DNA from: Collinsella ureilytica
Lineage (GTDB): Bacteria; Actinomycetota; Coriobacteriia; Coriobacteriales; Coriobacteriaceae
Direction of reading: 5' to 3'
Assembly: GCF_019795105.1 (NCBI RefSeq)
Contig: NZ_JAIMFO010000004.1
Coordinates: 539,236-603,235, forward strand
Length of the DNA stretch: 64,000 nt
The notes under the pieces are model-generated. The model had not been told where the DNA came from. It saw only the letters and a program-made list of their open reading frames with translations, and searched no databases. The stretch's first letter is position 1. The number at the start of each line of letters is the position of its first letter. Below are positions 61,200 through 64,000 of the stretch, in pieces. The position numbers were made by a program, and so were the translations under genes.

Positions 61200-62825
61200 C
61201 TATGCCTCCTCTTCCTCAGCAGATGCAGCAACCACGTCGAGTCCATCCTCAACACCTGCTTCTACCATGTCAAAGGCAGGGCCTATCAGATCAATCAGAT
61301 CGGTAGCAATCACACTTCTTGGCCCCATTGAGGCGGCTGCTGCAATACCGGTAGCGGAGTGCACCGCCACCGCATACGAACAAAGCAGCTCCCAAGACTC
61401 TGGCTCTTCTCGTGTGGTAGCCACGATACCTGCAATAATGCCTGCTAGCACATCACCAGAGCCCGCAGTAGCGAGGGCAGCAGGGCCTGCCGGCGGAAGG
61501 AGTACGCGCTCAACGCCAACAGCTGCGGTAACCGGCCCTTTTGCTACTACAACCATATTGCTCGAGCCACCAGCCCAAACAATGGTACGAGCAGCATCAA
61601 TGGCCGATGCAAGTTCTTCTACCGACGCACCACCTGCCAGACGACTTAACTCCTTATGGTGGGGCGTCATAATCAAAGGTGCCTCACGTCGGTAAAGCTC
61701 AGGCATAGAATCAATACCGTCAATCGTCATCCGAGCGAGGCAGTTGAGGGCATCCGCATCCAAAATGAGCGGAACCTCAGTTTCTAGCAAACCCGTTACA
61801 ACCTGCATACAACCGGCTGCGTCAGTTATGCCTGGGCCTGCGAGCACGCAACTATACTTCGGCGCAAGCTCAACGATCATAGAGCGAGCAGCTGCTCCAA
61901 ATGATCCACGACCGTCTGCCGGAGCTGCAATCACCGGCACGGTTGGTAACGCCATACGAATCAGATTTGCACAGGTCTCTGGGGCTACAACCGACACATA
62001 CCCGGCACCTGCTCGTGCTGCAGCCTTTGCCGCAAGCATGGCAGCCCCCGGATAGGTAGACGATCCAGCAACAACGAGCACCGATCCCCGAGAATACTTA
62101 TTAACTGCAGAGGGAATCTCTTTCAGCACCGTCTCTAGATCTGATGCTTCAATAAACTCAGCAACGTGGTCAACCTCGCCAATGAGCTCTGAAAGCCCGC
62201 TATAGAGCTCACCGCAAACAACCTCACCTGCATACTCCGGACCATCAGCGCTATACAGACCAATCTTTGTTGCGATCATCGTTGCGGTAGCATCTGCGCT
62301 CACACAAGGATCTGCTGCTTTTCCTGTCTCGGCATTCAGGCCTGAAGGAATATCAATCGAGACAACGTCTGATGCATGCTCGTTGATCGCCCGAATCCAA
62401 ATGGGAAAAGGCGCACGCACCGTTCCAGAAAAGCCGGTGCCTAAGATTGCATCTACAACCACATCTGACTTCTCAAGTAACGCAACGAGCTCGTCGCGGG
62501 ACGGCCCCACAATCACCGTGACATCTCGCCCGGCAGTTCGCCGAGCAACGTGACGAGCAAGGGGAGAGGGAATCTCATCTGGCTCAACTGGCGTTACTAA
62601 ATCGACATGGATGCCCTTGTGTTGCAAGATGTCTGCAGCAACCCAGCCATCGCCACCATTATTGCCAAAACCGGTAACCACAAGCACACGCTTAGGGGAA
62701 CGGGCTTCTACAATCGAGGCTGCAAACTCTCCAGCGAGCTCCATAAGCTCCGCCTTTGAGGTGCCCTCCTGCTCAATTAAGTCTTCGAGACGCCGAACGG
62801 CCTCAGTTTCAAGAATTGGCTTCAT
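61200..62825 (-). CDS. nnrDE: Bifunctional NAD(P)HX epimerase/dehydratase NnrDE
   Basis: A 541-residue metabolite-repair enzyme. The N-terminal half is the epimerase (VTGFGNNGGDGWVAADIL, DAILGTGFSG, VSIDIPSGLNAETG). The C-terminal half is the ADP/ATP-dependent dehydratase of the ribokinase-like fold (GSVLVVAGSSTYPGAAMLAAKAA, LTPHHKELSRLAG-like, ATAGSGDVLAGIIAGIVA). It restores damaged NAD(P)H hydrates. GGGAG precedes the ATG. Confidence 0.96.
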   Translation of the reverse strand: MKPILETEAVRRLEDLIEQEGTSKAELMELAGEFAASIVEARSPKRVLVVTGFGNNGGDGWVAADILQHKGIHVDLVTPVEPDEIPSPLARHVARRTAGRDVTVIVGPSRDELVALLEKSDVVVDAILGTGFSGTVRAPFPIWIRAINEHASDVVSIDIPSGLNAETGKAADPCVSADATATMIATKIGLYSADGPEYAGEVVCGELYSGLSELIGEVDHVAEFIEASDLETVLKEIPSAVNKYSRGSVLVVAGSSTYPGAAMLAAKAAARAGAGYVSVVAPETCANLIRMALPTVPVIAAPADGRGSFGAAARSMIVELAPKYSCVLAGPGITDAAGCMQVVTGLLETEVPLILDADALNCLARMTIDGIDSMPELYRREAPLIMTPHHKELSRLAGGASVEELASAIDAARTIVWAGGSSNMVVVAKGPVTAAVGVERVLLPPAGPAALATAGSGDVLAGIIAGIVATTREEPESWELLCSYAVAVHSATGIAAAASMGPRSVIATDLIDLIGPAFDMVEAGVEDGLDVVAASAEEEEA

Positions 62826-62837
62826 GCGTTACTCCCG

Positions 62838-63383
62838 TCATGTATGCGATACAGCGTCTGAATGCTCAGAAATACTCAGCTCGTCTTGGGCTGGATTATC
62901 AAACACGCGCTCGAGATCATCTAAGACAGAGCGTGCCTCACGAAAGGATCGGGCAAGACGAGCACGATCATCCTCAGGTTCCTCTTGAATGACCGGGCGC
63001 ACCGCCTCAGTAATGGCTAAGGCATTGGCAATTGCATAATCCCCGGTAAAGGACAACGAAAGCGCAACCTCAAGGATGCCTAGCTCATGAGCTATCTCTT
63101 GAGCTCTTCCAGAAAGAACTGCCAGCGGCTTTCCCTGAGCGTCACGAGAAACAGAAACATCGAGCCTTCCTACACCAGAAGAGAATCCCGTACCCAAGGC
63201 CTTAAGCACTGCTTCCCGAGCAGCAAACCGGCACGCGTAATGAGCCGCAGGACGAGCAGTAGCCTCAGAATAGGCTCGCTCTTCTTCGGTAAAAAAACGC
63301 CGAGCAAAGGAAGGGGTCTTTTGCAAAATAGACTCCATCCGTGATATCTCTACGATATCAACGCCAATACCAGCTGAAGCCAT
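62838..63383 (-). CDS. acpS: Holo-[acyl-carrier-protein] synthase with C-terminal extension
   Basis: A 181-residue protein. The first 125 residues are AcpS: GIGVDIVEISRME, FFTEEERAYSE, HYACRFAAREAVLKALGTGF and LSLSFTGDYAIANALA. It transfers phosphopantetheine to ACP. About 55 further residues (EEPEDDRARLARSFREARSVLDDLERVFDNPAQDELS) form a charged, probably helical tail not present in ordinary AcpS. ATG 63383 has GGAGG five bases upstream. It is the first gene of the operon that runs to tsaD. Confidence 0.92.
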   Translation of the reverse strand: MASAGIGVDIVEISRMESILQKTPSFARRFFTEEERAYSEATARPAAHYACRFAAREAVLKALGTGFSSGVGRLDVSVSRDAQGKPLAVLSGRAQEIAHELGILEVALSLSFTGDYAIANALAITEAVRPVIQEEPEDDRARLARSFREARSVLDDLERVFDNPAQDELSISEHSDAVSHT

Positions 63384-63663
63384 ACCCACCTCCAAAAAAA
63401 TCTTCGTAGTAGTTCACTATTCTAAGTGAGATGAGCCGTATATGTGGGCACGGTCACAAGGAGGGCAAAAGGACAAGGTATGTTCGCGCAGTATGTCCGC
63501 GCAAGCACGTATGATACTGGTAACGAAAGAGGCCTCTTAAACGCCTGATCTCCTAGCAAAGGAGCTGAGGATTTAAGCAGTGCCTCTAGCTGACCAAGTA
63601 GTTCTGGATGCAACGTTCTACCAGGCGAGACATCCAGAGACAAGACAAGGAACGGTGGTTGTT
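63384..63663. other. Intergenic region with potential RNA structure
   Basis: No gene is supported. A 14-base tandem word (TATGTTCGCGCAG, TATGTCCGCGCAA) lies at about 63479-63508. On the plus strand CTCCT/AGGAG (63549-63565) and TCTGGATG/CATCCAGA (about 63604-63635) can form hairpins. A small RNA is possible but unproven. Confidence 0.35.
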
Positions 63664-63744
63664 ATGTGGTTCGTCCTATTTGTTTTCTTCGAGATCCTCA
63701 CGCTGCCGATTCGAGTAATCTGGGGCCTCAAAGATAAGTACTAG
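63664..63744 (+). CDS. Possible 26-residue membrane peptide
   Basis: ATG 63664 opens a 26-codon frame with a hydrophobic start (MWFVLFVFFEILTLPIRV) and a charged end (IWGLKDKY). GGTGG lies five bases upstream and AAGGA further away. Composition fits a small membrane peptide, but there is no other support. Confidence 0.35.
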   Translation: MWFVLFVFFEILTLPIRVIWGLKDKY

Positions 63745-63817
63745 ACCAGCAAGGCTCAATAGTCGAGTAAACGCTTGGCTGAAGTAACTGAGCCGGTGAA
63801 GTGCTCTCTTAGCAACC

Positions 63818-63908
63818 TCGCAAACAGCGCGGGTGCAAGAGTCGCCAAGCCAAAGTCTCAGCCCAGCACCATCGCAAACAATGCGAGCACAAAGGCCGCC
63901 AGACCAAA
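63818..63908. repeat. Two imperfect 38-base direct repeats
   Basis: Units at 63818-63855 and 63872-63908 share TCGCAAACA, GCG, GCGCCA-type words and end in CAAAG. A further TCGCAAACG begins at 63959. No coding frame is supported in 63745-64000. Confidence 0.55.
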
Positions 63909-63971
63909 GACACTGAAGCGCAAAAGACCCGGCCACAAAGCGTCGCAGATGAGCGCCTTCGCAAACGAAAT

Positions 63972-64000
63972 AAGACCCGACTGCAAAGCAGACGAGTCTT
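63972..64000. terminator. Hairpin at the right edge, possible terminator
   Basis: AAGAC, CG, CTGC pair with GCAG, CG, GTCTT around an AAA loop with two mismatches. The window ends at the stem, so any U-tract and its direction cannot be seen. Confidence 0.4.

Noticed and set aside
63422-63936. Minus-strand frames in the last intergenic region
   Set aside because: They lack ribosome sites, have repeat-derived composition and overlap degenerate repeats.

Overview
The window looks like a chromosomal segment of a mid-GC (roughly 50-53%) member of the Actinomycetota, most likely class Coriobacteriia. The reasons are the actinobacterial-type Tad pilus cluster without a secretin, a single gene fusing TsaB, RimI and TsaD, T-box control of pheST, an FMN-riboswitch/RibU/ECF operon, and an anaerobe-type glycyl radical enzyme operon. 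The genus cannot be fixed from sequence alone; Cryptobacterium-like GC is a guess. Gene density is high and most neighbours are spaced for operons, with many ATGA/TGATG overlaps.

Layout. 1-5.9 kb: a minus-strand operon for a glycyl radical enzyme, its radical-SAM activase, a fructose-6-phosphate-aldolase-type enzyme and a PTS EIIA protein, with a DeoR-family regulator upstream and repeated candidate operators. This set resembles E. coli ybiW-ybiY-fsaA and suggests radical-based breakdown of a PTS-imported sugar or polyol, possibly 1,5-anhydroglucitol 6-phosphate. 6-9.1 kb: rsmI, a GH5-like protein that lacks the usual acid/base Glu, tRNA-Phe, and an AbiEi antitoxin whose toxin gene survives only as a 5' stub. 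9.3-19.2 kb: a complete Tad/Flp pilus operon (cpaB, tadZ, tadA, tadB, tadC, flp, minor pilins, TadE/TadG-like genes, and a DUF192-like last gene). 19.5-31.4 kb: rsgA, a Ca-type P-ATPase, pyruvate kinase, a zinc-phospholipase-C-like protein, pheST behind a T-box, and an Ntn-hydrolase.

31.6-45.8 kb: an M32 carboxypeptidase and an M16C protease that converge with overlapping stop codons, an EamA exporter, murB, the FMN-riboswitch-controlled ribU-ecfA-ecfT operon, a coiled-coil NlpC/P60-like cell-wall hydrolase, galE and a polyprenyl synthase. 45.8-47.5 kb: a small accessory islet with an AT-rich XRE regulator and a decayed Fic gene, ending at tRNA-Gln. 47.8-55.2 kb: a peptidoglycan-binding protein, cstA behind an apparent leader-peptide attenuator, and nrdA-nrdB. 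55.4-56.4 kb: an unrecognised pair, a 50-residue membrane peptide and a secreted Cys-containing protein. 56.4-63.4 kb: an operon acpS-nnrDE-alr-udg-tsaE-tsaB/rimI/tsaD. The last 0.6 kb is non-coding apart from a possible 26-residue membrane peptide, and holds degenerate repeats.

The observations I rate most interesting are the attenuator-like leader of cstA (promoter, leader ORF ending in Ile codons, five alternately pairing segments and a terminator), the truncated AbiEii stub fused to the tRNA-Phe promoter, the GH5 protein with an altered catalytic motif, the glycyl radical operon, and the unrecognised secreted pair beside nrdA. All functional calls come from reading motifs; no database search was run.
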